The notes: generated by a model not told the origin, from the sequence alone. Positions 48,120 to 59,753 are shown, counted from the stretch's first letter. The stretch is DNA of 64,000 nt from Gnetum montanum (GCA_015680685.1 MNCI01011152.1:55073-119072), one strand, 5' to 3'. Numbers and translations: made by a program.

Positions 48120-48830
48120 TAAATGTAATTGAGAAATATAATTTTTATCATTTTGTATTTTTATGGTTTTGATACTTGAAGCGAAATAAAGTAGTTAGAC
48201 AAACTAATTTAATTTAACTAATCAACTAATGTCTAACTAGTCCTAACATAAGCATCCAATTCCACTTTTCATACACATCCTGAACTCACATATCCACTAC
48301 TGGGTGTACCAAGCAATAACATTGCTAGGATTACTAGGTGAATATGTGTTACACTTAAAGTGGTCGTACTTATGTGTTTAATCTATCTTACTTAATTACT
48401 TAATTAACTTAATTACTAAAAACATTTAATAAATAATTGAAAAAATTAAATGCATAAATAAAATATTTAATCTATCCAAAATATTGCAAGGTTTATTAGA
48501 AAGCTCATCTTTATTACCACGCACACTATTGTGCTTAGTACAACATTGCTTGAATAAAGATTTGTACACTCAATAACACCTACTATAGGCACTTAAGAGA
48601 AAAATTCTAATTTTTAATTGGAAAACCTACAAGAGCTTCACTGCAACTACAATCTCTAATGTCATAAATGTAGCTGGTAGGCACATATTTATACCCAAAA
48701 AATGACATAGCATCGACGAGGCCACATCGATGGATGATAAGATGCATCGACATAGCCAACCAAAAGCGACTCATCAATGACCATGCATCCAACCATCTCC
48801 AGCTAGTAGATTTGGATCAACACATTGCTC
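48120..48830 (-). repeat. Inverted, truncated LTR of the B/D/E family
   Basis: The displayed strand aligns with the D LTR ('catacacatcctgaac', 'aactaatttaatttaact', 'gctcatctttattaccacg' with 'gctcgtctttattgccgta'). Its U3 (48,690-48,830) has the 'catcgatg...gatgcatcgacat' phrases of the B U3. The U5 end is missing (starts at about 48,120). It points opposite to B and abuts B's truncated pol. Outer end estimated. Confidence 0.7.
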
Positions 48831-51800
48831 ATGTGTGGATCCATTATAATTTTGCTTGAGCTACTTCAACTCACTCACTATAGAAACATCTCAATGCCTA
48901 TTTTTTGAATCTTCCTTATCACAGTACTCATCCTCATCCTCATTCTCCTACCCGTAACAAACCAAGGATTCATTATCATGCTATGCTTAGTTTCAAGGGA
49001 TTCATTTGCCTATGGTCTATCTTTTTATATGTTTTTATGTCCTCCTAAAACTACATCGGAATTCCCATTTATATTGGCATCACAGGACACTAAAGGTGTA
49101 TAACTGCATTGCAATTTGATGCCTTTTCAACTTGAATTCTTATAGGTAATTATGGCTCTGGCTCCACTTGGCTAGGAATCTATTGCTTTGCTTGTAGGTG
49201 ATGATTGTCTCTTTCAAATAGCATATTCCCAAAATTTCACTTTTGTGATTTTAACACCAAGTAGTGGTAAGCACTAACCATGTGACAATTACAAGGATGA
49301 GCATGAGTAATAATAGTGTCTTAATACTAGCCTTAATAGTCTTAACCAAATTATGAATGTAATGCATAAGTCAAGCAGGGCATGCCAAATGATAGATCTA
49401 ATCCACCTTAAACTTCTCATCCTCATCATCATTATTGCTTTCATCATCATGCCTTCCATATTTTCATTTTCCAACAATGGTGGCTTGCACCAAGAAAGTG
49501 ATGATAAGGAACAACCTAGATAGTGATAGCTATGATAAGAGAATCACGACAAGGCTAGGAATTTGCAACTTTGTCATTGGATTTGATGCTCTTTTAGAAA
49601 AACTTTGAAAATTAGTTCAATGATGAACTCGAAAGTAAGGATTTGTGAGGGACATTGTTCTTGCAAGAGAAGATGTTGTAGGAGTGTCATCTAACCTCAA
49701 CACTGAGGGCTATCAAAGTTCCAATGGAGGATGCCCACCTACACCATCATGGATGTCTTCATGGTAAAAAAAATCAAAGATTTACATAGCTTTTCATGCT
49801 CCCACCATCATGGCAACCACCTATGCCAAGAAATTAATAAACTAATTTCATTCCAAAATGTCAATGAATACCAAAATTTGTAATTGCTTATAATTTTGCA
49901 AGAACCACTAAGATCATCTTCTCTAATAGCATTGGCAAGATTTCATAGAGGATGAAAACCCAAGATCTTTCACTCTGGCTTCAAAGCCAAAATGAAATTT
50001 TGAGCACTTAGCTCTAATACCAAATGAAAGGATTAAGAGCATTAATATAGAGAAATTTAAGAAATTAGAAAAAATGAAAATAACCTAACATCAGAATGTA
50101 TGATAGAACATTAAGAATGCATAGAAATGATGAGTTGGTCCATGCCCCTAAGCAAACCATGGTAAGCGGTGAGACACCACATTTCCATTCAAATTAGTTC
50201 ATATTTATACATGAAGTGATGTAACAATATTCCCTAAATTAGCATTTGACTAATCCCTTGATTTTAGAGATTGTTCCTCATCATCTCTCATATACATCAT
50301 ATTATTTATAGAATTTCTCTCATACGTACCTTCAATAGGTACATGTTAATATTATCATCCTCTTCCTTTGTTATATGTCATATATTTAATGTTGGCATTA
50401 TCCTCACAAGTTTTTCATTTCCTATGTTTTTCATAGTTTTTATTTTACACAATATTTAGTATATTTTTCTCTTTCTTAAATATTTGACAATTTCTTCTAT
50501 ATTTTACTTTATTCTATTTGGATTTTTCTTATGCTTTTCTTATGTTGTTTTGTTTTTTCTTTGTTGCCTTTAGAACGAAGTGCAACTATAGCTATTGATT
50601 GATGGTGGTTTGTACTATAATGTTATTTGATTGCTAATGTTTAAATTCTATCTTTGAATTATGGTATTGATAACTAAGACATGGTATTTTTCATGATAAT
50701 AGGCAATGATTCCACGTCATCCACCCATCCACAAAACTCTATGGTATTCCCTTGTTTTGGAAATATGCGATTCCTACATAAATGAAACTTATAATGAACT
50801 TGTGACCTTGGTAGTTTCCAAACTTGAGAAGGATTAAAAGGATAGACAAGGATGTTACTTCAAGGGGATTTGATGCTCTTTATACTTGCCTACTCTATTG
50901 GGTGCATGAGTGTTTCCATGAATTTCTCACCATTCTACTGTTAACAAAAAATAGGAAGCTAAAAGTCTTTGCATGGTGTGGTTCCCATGAAAAATAAACA
51001 AAAATAGAAAACACAAAAAAATAATGGGAATTAAAAGCACACCTCTTAGCTGAAATAACAGGCTACAAGCACTAGTTATCGAACTAGAAAGACATGTTAC
51101 CCATGCATGAAGGTCCTCTCTAACTAAGGGCCATCTCACTTCCTACTTCTCTTTTAGGAATGGTGTTTGATTTATGGGGATATTCTAATGCCTTGAGGAC
51201 TTGGACCAGTCTTGGAGTATCAATGCAAAGCCACTTAAATTTCTTGGTTTTAATTTGGACTAAGGATGGATGTTATGAGGTCATATTAACCACAAAATCC
51301 ACAAGAAACTTCATGTGACCACAATACTAAACTCCATTTCAATCTTTGCCTCATCCACCTATGCTTCCCATAACTCACCTCACTACTACTTTTCATGTCT
51401 TGTTCAATGCCTTGCCTTGATATGTCAAAATTCTTTGGTAGTTTCTTATGAGATTTACTCCTTAACTTTTCATAACCATTCATCACCCGTGGGGCCCATG
51501 GACTTCTTAGTTTGAGGGCATGCAAGGGCATTAAGGGCATAAGAGCGCTATGGGGAGGACCTACTTGCATACTCCTTGGTTAGGCTTGTTAAGATCCTAT
51601 CATTCCTTAGACATTTTTCCATTTAAATCATTCATGCTCCATGTCAATTACATCTAGTTTTGCACTCTTTTTTTAAGTTTTCTCCAATTATTCTCCTAGT
51701 AAAATTTCCCTTTTTTGTGAAATATCTATCCCTGTTTAAGCATTTCTTCATGTTGATGGCCTTCTAGATCTCTATGAACTACAATTTTATGCAAAAAATC

Positions 51801-52369
51801 TTTATTTTTCCGAAAATTTTCAAATAAAAATTTTTGCCTTTTGTCTATGTCAGTGGGATCCTATTGATACAGTCCCTCACGTCAATGTTACCCCATATAT
51901 GGGATCCTATTAACATAGCCATAAAAATCTATAAATATTACGTGACACTTTGAAAATTTTTGTCATTTGCTTCCAAATGGTGAAGGAGGTTTTTCAGTTT
52001 TTAGAGCCCATAACATTCATACCACTTGTCTAATTAACCTTGTTCTTTGTTCCTATAGCTACTAGAGGTGAGCTCTACATCATGGGGGCCACAAACCTTA
52101 GGTTTCTGATGAAAACTTTTTCAGAAATTTTCTAACTCTCACAAGGTTTAACTAATAAAATAATATTAAATCATCAATTAATTAGCATTAAACCTTTTCC
52201 AATAAACTATGATAGCCATCTAATTAAAAATAGTAATAAAATAACATTAAAATGATTAATCCATCATGATCACAACTTAGCCACATGTAACTAATCCAAG
52301 AGACAAGGTACCTAAATGTTCTAAGTTACACATCAAATGCTAATCCTTAGTCATGTTTTGATTATAGAT
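48831..52369. other. Unassigned interior of element B
   Basis: Lies where RT and integrase would be expected, but none is recognisable on either strand. Short acidic runs (minus, about 48,920-48,960 and 49,420-49,460) and a possible minus-strand primer site at 50,003-50,020 suggest one or more further insertions. 51,850-51,950 has 'gggatcctattgatacag' phrases like B U3. 52,140-52,365 is AT-rich and ends ttgattatag just before the accessory ATG, which could be an intron acceptor. Confidence 0.4.
50003..50020 (-). other. Possible orphan tRNA-iMet primer site
   Basis: The minus strand reads CATTTGGTATTAGAGCTAAG, close to TTGGTATCAGAGC, preceded by CCTTTCA as an LTR end would be. No matching LTR or gag was delimited. 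Confidence 0.35.
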
Positions 52370-55060
52370 GGCACCTAAACCTAAGTGTCTATAGCAAGAA
52401 GGAACGTCCCAACCAAGGGACAAGTAGCCTAGAACTAGAGGAGATCAGGAAGTGGAGTTGTCCCAACAGCAGGCAGCCAAGACACATGTAACGGGACCTC
52501 TTTGGAAGGACCCTAAAGTGGAATTTATTAGATAGATTTTGAAAGTTGAAACAAAGAAATCCCACTGGGATGAGACACTCAGGCCAAGATTGAACCTTAA
52601 GGTCACTCTAATAGAGCCCTGCTTAAGAGAAATTGGATCTAGGGAGATCCAAAAAGCAATTCTCCCTGAACTAAACTTTTGATCTTTCTTTGACTTTACC
52701 CTAGAAAGTGAGGTAACCTTGGTAGAAATTTTAATGCAAGTGGACCTATAGGTCAAAAAGGAGAGGATATGGTAGTGTTACGAAGTTGACCATAAGGATT
52801 ACAGTGCACTCATAATGGTAGAGCATGCATATTTCAAGATGGAAGCCTACCACCTTAATCCAATAATGAGGCCCAACCAAGTGACTATCTTCTCTGCCTA
52901 TGCATGTGCTGCTCTGACTAGAAAAATTCCCATCAACCTCCCATAGTTGATCAATATTAAGATAAAGATGCGATTCAAAGATAATGAATGTGGGAGGAAA
53001 GCACTCCCCTTTTCATGTCTCATCTAGAAATTATGCAAAAGGGGAAGAATATCTTACGATGTCTATGACAACATTAGACATGCTCCTACCACCTCTTGGG
53101 TGGAAATGATAAAGGATAAAGTGTCTGTCAAGGTGCTAGAAGAGGAGCAGCCACCACCACACACTCATGAATGATCAACATCATAGTTCCATGCTATCAT
53201 TAAGTGCATGCGCAAACTCCATGAGCAACTCCTATAGCAACAGTACACAAGACTAAGTAATGGTGAAGTCTCTATCTATAGGCTAGTGTTAAGTCATCTG
53301 AATGAGATGGCTTGCTCAATCAACAAGATGGAGGGTTCAGCACCAATGTTTTTTACTTAAAGAATTCAAGTGCCCAAAATATTGAATCCTAATGCTTGAG
53401 AGGTAATAGTGTCCCTCTCTCAAGAACAACAATTCCCAAAAATCTCTAGGAATGCCATTACCTTTTTGGTGCACTTGGAGAAGGGTGAGAAGGCAATTGT
53501 TTTATTAATGTAGCACTAGGGGTAGGAAACTATGGTAGAGGTGGTCACTGATAGAGTGGCTGATGCACTCAATGCCCCTATAACATCTGTACTAGATGTT
53601 GCTACACTCAGAGATGTGCAAATATCTGCAGGAGTAGGAAGTAAAAAATTCAATGTGGCTTACACAATAAGTTGCTGGACCGACTAATAGGAACTAAGCA
53701 ACTAGTTTTGGCTATCATTGATATCCTAGAAACCATTTTAGCAAACTAGTCAGAGCTACCTATGGCTAGGGGCAAGGTCTTCATTGCAATTCCCAACTTT
53801 AAGTAGCCACAAAGAAAAATTAATGATTGGCTGCTAAGGTTGTGAAATTAAAAGCCAATCCTATTGACCCGACCATACTTAGCCAGAACATGGCATGAGA
53901 TGAATATTTTCAACAACTTTAGGGAAAAATTTAGAAGTTTGAGTAAATGAAGGAGTCAATAATTTTCAATCATTCCTTAGTAGATGTCACTACATACAAA
54001 ATTCAATAAAACTTCTTGGAGGTTCACTAGGAGAACATCAAGTTGACCTAGAAGAACCATTGCCTGCAAACTATCAAAATGTAAAATGATCAAATGATAG
54101 AATTGATCCAACAATAGTAGGAGTATCTTGCTAAGGTAAATACTAAATTGAGAAGGTTGGCTATAGAAAATTGAAATCTCTCAATGGAGGAGGTGCATGT
54201 CCTTTCCCAAAAGTTTGCAATTGGAATTGCTACCTAGAAAAATAAGGCCCTCAAATTAAAAAGGGTTAAGAACCATTAGAGGGACTAGGTTGGCTTGTAG
54301 AAGGAGATAAATGAAAAACATATTCAACTAGTAAAGGCATAAGGTTAGTAAGGCCCTCCAAATGCTTCAACGAGGAGGTGATCTATGGTAGCCCATCTTT
54401 GATGGACTGAATGAGTACAACAAAGTTGAAATTCAACCTAAGGAGCTACAAATCAAGGAAATGATGTAGTACATGGAGCTTGCCAACCTTTGTTACTCAA
54501 ACTTGGTAATGTTGCTTGCTGGAAGGCCTAGGTCATAATTAGAGAAATAACTGATCAACTCCTACCTTCTATATGAGGTCAAGTTCAGGTACCACAAAGA
54601 AACAAAATAGAAGTTAGAAATAATCAATACTAAACTCAAGGTTCTTAAAGTAAAGTTCACTAAGAAAAGATCAATAGTGGAGAACCTAGCCAAAAGAATG
54701 AATGACTACTAGAAGTTGCAAAATGCAATCAAGGCATTCAATAGTGAATGCAAACAATTCGCTGCCTAGTTTGTCAATGTCAAGGAGCTATTCCTTGTAA
54801 TGCCTTATCTTTGGAATATTCCCATACTATCCCACATTGGTAATGCTATGTGGACCATCTATGGTCCCATGAGTAAGGAGGAGAAGATGAAAGCATTACT
54901 AGATGCTTTTCATCTTTTGCTAGAAGGCACAACTATAGTCAGATAGCCACAGCCACCCCATCAACCACAATAGCCATGTGCACTAGAGAGAAGAGAAGGT
55001 CCTTTGAACCTCAAGAACCTCCACTAATTGGAGCTATTTAATTTTCTTCTTGTCTTCAAG
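52370..55060 (+). pseudogene. Element B accessory ORF (uncharacterised protein with C-terminal coiled coil)
   Basis: About 900 codons between the missing pol and the PPT. Start ATG at 52,370 (MAPKPKCL*QEGTSQPRDK). The first 1.3 kb stay in one frame, broken only by nonsense codons, mostly TAG. N-terminal part: GPLWKDPKVEFIR*ILKVE, HWDETLRPRLNLKVTLIEPC and SREIQKAILPELNF. Then AYFKMEAYHLNPIMRPNQVT, FSAYACAALTRKIPINLP and ALPFSCLI*KLCKRGRISYD; this region resembles the uncharacterised domain of plant proteins labelled 'putative plant transposon protein'. A Gln/Pro linker follows, then after a frameshift near 53,690 a Lys/Glu/Leu-rich coiled-coil-like half (AKVNTKLRRLAIEN, NLSMEEVHVLSQKF, VEIQPKELQIKEMM). 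The latter half aligns with element E at 38,130-39,488. Function unknown; not RT, integrase or an obvious envelope protein. Confidence 0.7.
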
Positions 55061-55270
55061 TTGCTAGAGGAATTTTGCTATCAATTTTTCCCATGGTCTT
55101 CAATTTTTTTTCATGAACATCAAATTTTATAATGATTATAAATCTATACACTTGGCCACTTAGTATTTGTTTATGTCAGTTAGTTAGTTAATAATTCCAT
55201 ACCTTCCAAAACTTTTGTAAAGAAACTTAATCCTCCTTTTGTTTAGTCAAGGAGGAGTTTTCATTCAATC
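55061..55270 (+). other. 3' untranslated tail of element B
   Basis: T-rich; contains aatcctccttttgtttag and aaggaggagtttt before the PPT. The same phrases occur before the LTRs of D (left part) and E. Confidence 0.55.
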
Positions 55271-55279
55271 ATGGGGGTA
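55271..55279 (+). other. Polypurine tract of element B
   Basis: ATGGGGGTA directly before the LTR start TGATGAAGC at 55,280; E has TATGGAGGTA at the same place. Confidence 0.7.
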
Positions 55280-56127
55280 TGATGAAGCATCTTCCTTAGG
55301 GTGCACTGATGGGATGCTATCAATGTAAACCCATTGATGCAGTCACGTTAATGCATGGTTTGATGTGTTGATGTGACCTTGTCAATGCAGTGTCTTGTCT
55401 TGCTTATAAATATGCACTCACCAACTATATTTATGGCATCCATTATTTAGTATTCTAGTAAAGCTCTTGCATTTTGTTCATTTGGAAGTTAGAATGTTTT
55501 CTAAGTACCTATAGTAGGAGTAAGAAATGTATGGATTTTTATTCAAGCACTCATTACCTAAGCACCTCAGTGTGAATGACAATAAAGACAAGTTTTCTTC
55601 ATAAACATTGCAACACTTAGAATTAGTTTAATGTTTACTTAATGGATTAATTATTTGAGAAATTTAATTTAATGTAATTAATTAGAAATTAATTAATACA
55701 CATAAGTACAACCATTTCGAGCATACATTAGCATTTGCTAATCCCAATAGTGCTTAATGCTTGGTAACTTAGTAACATTGTAACATGGTTCAAGATGTGT
55801 ATGGTAAATGGGAATGAATGCTTATGATTAGGACTAGTTAAGATATTAGTTAGTTATTAGATTAATTGAAAAATTAATTATGTTATTTCTAGCACTTAGC
55901 CAATTTAAATAATAAATATAAAATGATAAAAATCATATGCCTCAATTACACTTAACCATACACTTGTACTTCACAAGTGAAACTAAGAAGACAATTATCA
56001 TATCCATTAAATTTACTACTTAGGCAAAGTGTACTTAGAGAGATAAACTCTACAAAATTCAATTAGATCACTTTGTAAATGCTAGTGATTTTTATGATTG
56101 GATGTAGGGAATGCTCGCTGCTCATCA
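55280..56127 (+). repeat. 3' LTR of element B
   Basis: TGATGAAGCATC...TGCTCATCA, 848 bp, aligned with the left LTR. TATAAATA at 55,405. Followed by the degenerate target duplication CATTA. Confidence 0.9.
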
Positions 56128-56132
56128 CATTA
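56128..56132. other. Target-site duplication of element B (right), imperfect
   Basis: CATTA, compared with CCTTA at 43,667-43,671. Confidence 0.65.
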
Positions 56133-57100
56133 TTAGCCTTCATCCAAATCTAATTTTTAGAAACCATATGATCAAAGGATTTGATTTTCCTCTTGAAGAA
56201 ATGCATTTTCTTCACATTAATCACCAACTATACCTCCTCCAATTTAAGACACACCATTCTTAAGTAATCCTAGTTCTCATCATCATTAGAGTTATATAAC
56301 AAAATATTATCAAAAAGGATAATATAGTACTTACCAAAGAACTTCATACATCAAGCATTAATCTCATGAAAGTAGAAGGTGCATTTGTGAGCCCAAATGA
56401 CATCACCTATCATTCAAAAAATCCCTCTAGTATTTTGAATGCTATGTTCCATTCATCACTAGGTCTAATTCAAATTTGATGGAAATCATTGTTTAAATCA
56501 AGTTTGCTAAAAATTTCAGCATTCATAAGAACATCAAGGATATCATTCATCTTTGGAATAGAAAAAATGTACCTTACTATTATCCTATTCATTACCCTAA
56601 AATCAATGTACATCCTCCATTCATCAATGTTCTTCTTTGGTACAAGCACTGCTAGAACTACACAAGGTGAAATGAATTCTCTCATGAAGACATTTGCAAG
56701 TAACTCCTCTACTTAGCTTTACAATTTAGCTTGTTGATTCAATGCTATCCAATATGCTCTCTTGTTTGGAATGGTAGCACTAGGGACGAAATCAATCTAA
56801 TGTTGTACATTTATTAGGGTTGGAAATCATCTAATTCCTTCTTAAACACCTTATGAAAATTTTCCTTCAAGAATAGCACACCTGTAGAAATTTCTACTTG
56901 CACATCATCATGGTTAGAAATAATTGTTGATATAATAACAAAATCATAACCTATTTCATTATGTTTCTTAATGTATTCCCTCTCTCCTACAAGGATTAAG
57001 GAAGTCTAAAGTGAGCTTTACTACATCCCTTGTTTAGTTGTCATGGGAATCAACTCATGGATTCAATCATATCTAGCTATACTTCACATATTTCTTGCTC
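56133..57100 (-). pseudogene. Element A reverse transcriptase (palm and fingers)
   Basis: Copies element RNA into DNA. Reading leftward: VEELLANVFMREFISPC, VLVPKKNIDEWRMYIDFRVM (family 'PVLLVPKKDGxWRMCxDYRxLN'), FSIPKMNDILDVL, IFSKLDLNNDFHQI (family 'FSKIDLRSGYHQI'), then after a stop FGLTNAPSTFMRLM, which is the invariant 'PFGLxNAPxTFxxLM'. The catalytic YxDD box reads ILFDNILLYN, with the second D changed to N and a frameshift near it. KMHFFKRKIKSFDH follows, and the reading passes through the B insertion point into 43,671. The fragment therefore carries most RT motifs in order but cannot be active. Confidence 0.85.
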
Positions 57101-57109
57101 CATCAAACT

Positions 57110-57400
57110 AATCACCATTGTTAAAATTCTATGATCTACCAAGAATTATATCAACATAATCTATTGGAAGCACATCATAGTTTACATCATGATAAATTCA
57201 GATTTTAAATTTTAACATACATTGTTTCTTCACCTATTAAGAGAAATCTCTAGACAACCAATGTACTTTGTAGGATCTAGGATGATGATTAGTTACCAAA
57301 CCTAATATAGTAACTACTATAGAAGAAATAACATTTTCTTGGAATCCATCATCAATCAAAATATAAATTCATTCCTAACTAAGCATACATCTATCCCCAA
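57110..57400 (-). pseudogene. Element A retropepsin
   Basis: Reads ILIDDGFQENVISSIVV (family 'CxLIIDGGSxENxVS'), VTNHHPRSYKVHWLSRD (family 'HPxPYxxxWLxxG'), KKQCMLKFKIY and YDVLPIDYVDIILG (family 'DEVxCDVxxMDxCHxLLGRPW'). The catalytic D-G-G has become D-D-G. This protease type, with 'GGSxEN' and 'PYKVxW', is usual in chromoviruses and fits the chromodomain at the other end of the element. It sits between the gag zinc region and RT. Cleavage of the gag-pol polyprotein would be its role. Confidence 0.75.
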
Positions 57401-58715
57401 TATGAAATAACAATTTTCTGGTAAGATCGTTTCCTCTATTCACATTTCTCATCAATGCACAAGAATTTACTTGAAAAACTTCTTCAATCTTCAAAGCATT
57501 AGGATTATCTCTCTAAAGAGCTTGGCTTAATGACTCCTCCAACTCCATGGTTTTCATATCTTTGCTCTTGACTATCTTATAAAGTAGAAATTCCAATTTC
57601 TTATGTCCTCATTCTTCAAATTTGAAGGCATTAAATCTTGGTTATGTTGTTGTCTTGATTCTTACCTCTCTTACCTTGGTCCTTCTTGACTTTACCCTTT
57701 TGATCATCCTTCTTTGTCTTCTTATCATGGCTGCCATCTTTGTCTTTAGATTTGCATTTGAATCCCTTTTCCTTCCCCTTAAAAATATTTTTTCTCATGT
57801 TTTTGAATCCATTTACATTCTTTTCTATCTTAAGTACCAAATCATAAGTCTCATCAAGAGTTTATGGCTCATAAAAGAATAAATATTGTTGATAATCCAT
57901 TTTGAAACCTCCTAAAAAGATTGAAGTTTGTTCATACTTCTTCCAATTTACTTTAGCTTGATGGAATAGATCTCAAACTTTGATGTAAAATTCTTTGACA
58001 TATTTATTACCTTGCCATAGGAATTTTAACTTCATTTTGGTTTCTTACCTTTGATAAGATTGTTCAAATTTCCTCCTCAACCTATATTTCATTAGATTCC
58101 AATACTTGATGGGTTGACCGTTTTTTCTTTCATAACCTTGGGACCTATTTCCTTAGCAAGTAGAAGCTTTTCCTTTTAATCTAGATTCAACAATAGGTAC
58201 GCATAGGTGATTTGGCATCTCTTCCAACATAAATTGATTTTCAAGTATCTACAACCAACTTGAAAAGACATTAGTGCCATATACACCATTGAAAGTCTTT
58301 AACTTAATGTATAGAAGTCTAGTAGCATTACGAAATGTTCTAGCAAGTCTTGTCTCATCTTCCTCATAATGCTTGCTAGGGGAAGAAGTAGCTGCCATAG
58401 TTGGGGCTTTTGGGATTTTCATCTAAAAAATAGAATTTCATTCAATTGGAATTCTTGGCTAATGGTTCCTACACTCCCATAGCTAGACTATCCTTCTTCT
58501 TCATCCACTCCTCCACCACTTGGCTATGAGATTTCTTCTTTGCCATCCTAATGTAAATGCTCATCACCTCCATGTATTTGGATATGGATAGGATTAGCAT
58601 TCTTATCTACCTATGTAGTGATCTCATCCAACTAAGCAACCATCAATTGGAAGCTAGAATTCACACTCTCCATCTTTGTATTTAGAGCTTGGACCTTTTT
58701 CTTCTTTGGCATCAT
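57401..58715 (-). pseudogene. Element A gag, decayed
   Basis: Starts at the Met at 58,715 (MMPKKKKVQALNTKMESV), 40 bases after the primer site; F gag starts the same way (MPPKKKIVQAF). The core is broken: FQVGCRYLKINLCWKRCQ near 58,250, KVINMSKNFTSKFEIYSIKL near 57,990, SFMSHKLLMRLMIWYLR near 57,870. The Lys-rich nucleocapsid arm is open at 57,840-57,631 (KGKEKGFKCKSKDKDG, KKTKKDDQKGKVKKDQGKRG). Then FNAFKFEEWGHKKLEF-like residues mark a decayed CCHC knuckle with the Cys lost. The hydrophobic plus-strand ORF at 57,622-57,882 is simply its antisense. Confidence 0.7.
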
Positions 58716-58755
58716 TTGAAATTTACAAAAATCCTCAACTAAGGACAACAACACT

Positions 58756-58771
58756 AAGTTTTGATACCAAT
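58756..58771 (-). other. Primer binding site of element A
   Basis: The minus strand reads ATTGGTATCAAAACTT, five bases after the LTR end CCTAATCCA; it matches the tRNA-iMet site TTGGTATCAGAGC with two changes. Confidence 0.75.
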
Positions 58772-58776
58772 AATAT

Positions 58777-59753
58777 TGGATTAGGTTTATTCTAATAGAA
58801 AATAACTTTTAAACCCACTAAATCCATTTATTATGAAAAGATAAATAATATGCTAGAAAACAAGAAAACTAGCTATCTTCAATTATTGCATATAAAAATT
58901 ATAAAGGGTTTTGGAACCGACAAAACATCCAAAACTCTTACAACACTCTAATGATGTTGCAAAGCATGAGGCTCTACAATCACATTGTGATTATTTACAA
59001 TGCAAGACATAACCCATATTGAATATCTCTAACAACCCAAGACTAAGATGTCAACTCACACGTACATAAGAGAAACTAGGTCAAAACACATATAATTGAC
59101 CAAGAGTTGCATACACACTTATATAGTCTTAACATGTGCTCTCATGTGTCTCCACTTATATTTCATGATATTTCATGGTGATACAAGCATCCAACACCAC
59201 CAATATTTATTATCAAAGAAAAACAAGAAACCTTGAAAACTTTTCTCAAGTTCAAATTAAAGATCCCAAAATGTTTCTATCTTTTACTCCATCATTTTAA
59301 CTATTTTCTAAATTCAAATGGATAATTTAAAAAATTTTTCCATTCATTTGGATTGTCTTTGGCCTTTTCGAGATATCTTATTATTAAAATTTGCTAGTAG
59401 GTGGGATGTCTTACATGGGAGTGAGAGATCTTCCAAGATTTTGGACATCTTAGCTATGATCTGATACATATCATCAAAACTAAAATGTCTCATCCAACAC
59501 TTCCCCAGCATAGTTGAGATGTCTTTTAAATTTTCAAATGTTTTGTTTGAGAGTCTAGATCTTGGAAAAGATGTCTCCATGACCTCAAAAACATCACCAC
59601 AAGACTTGAAACCTATACAAACCACACATATGAGAGAATAAGGGAATTGGAAGAGATGTACCTATACCAAATCTTTAGAAAAATAGCCTTAGAAGTAGCT
59701 AATGCAGGAAGAGCTACCATTGTTAGGCATTGCATGAAAACCTACATCATCCA
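58777..59753 (-). repeat. 5' LTR of element A
   Basis: TGGATGATGTAGG at 59,753 to CCTAATCCA at 58,777 (minus strand), aligned with 39,489-40,530. It contains repeated GACATCTT/GATGTCT motifs in U3. The minus-strand ORF at 59,344-59,625 within it is fortuitous. Confidence 0.85.

Larger units (their letters stand above)
43672..56127 (+). mobile_element. Element B: Athila/Tat-like element with accessory ORF, inserted in A RT
   Basis: Two LTRs (43,672-44,538 and 55,280-56,127), a decayed Athila/Tat primer site, gag, protease, the very start of pol, then an inverted LTR fragment and unassigned DNA where RT and integrase should be. A long accessory ORF and a PPT complete it. Both LTRs share TATA and terminal sequences. 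Its insertion splits the RT of element A, whose two halves read on into each other. Same family as D and E by gag, protease, LTR and accessory ORF. Confidence 0.85.
39489..59753 (-). mobile_element. Element A: Ty3/gypsy chromovirus, interrupted by element B
   Basis: LTRs at 58,777-59,753 (5') and 39,489-40,530 (3'). Between them on the minus strand are primer site, gag, protease, RT, RNase H, integrase and a chromodomain-like end, in the standard Ty3/gypsy order. Removing element B (43,672-56,127) and an LTR-like insert (40,839-41,930) leaves about 6.7 kb, a normal size. A lies inside element E: accessory-ORF sequence ends at 39,488 and E's tail resumes at 59,754. No clean target duplication was found (aatct versus ttttg). 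Confidence 0.85.

Noticed and set aside
52445-52756. 103-codon minus-strand ORF
   Set aside because: Antisense of the accessory ORF of element B, which has family-like sense on the plus strand.
52370-55060. Amber stop codon reassignment, given the excess of TAG in otherwise open frames
   Set aside because: TAA and TGA stops and frameshifts also occur, this is plant nuclear DNA, and CAG-to-TAG decay explains the pattern.
57622-57882. Plus-strand hydrophobic ORF of 86 codons
   Set aside because: Antisense of the Lys-rich nucleocapsid arm of element A gag.
59344-59625. 93-codon minus-strand ORF
   Set aside because: Lies wholly in the U3 of the A 5' LTR and is not open in the other LTR.
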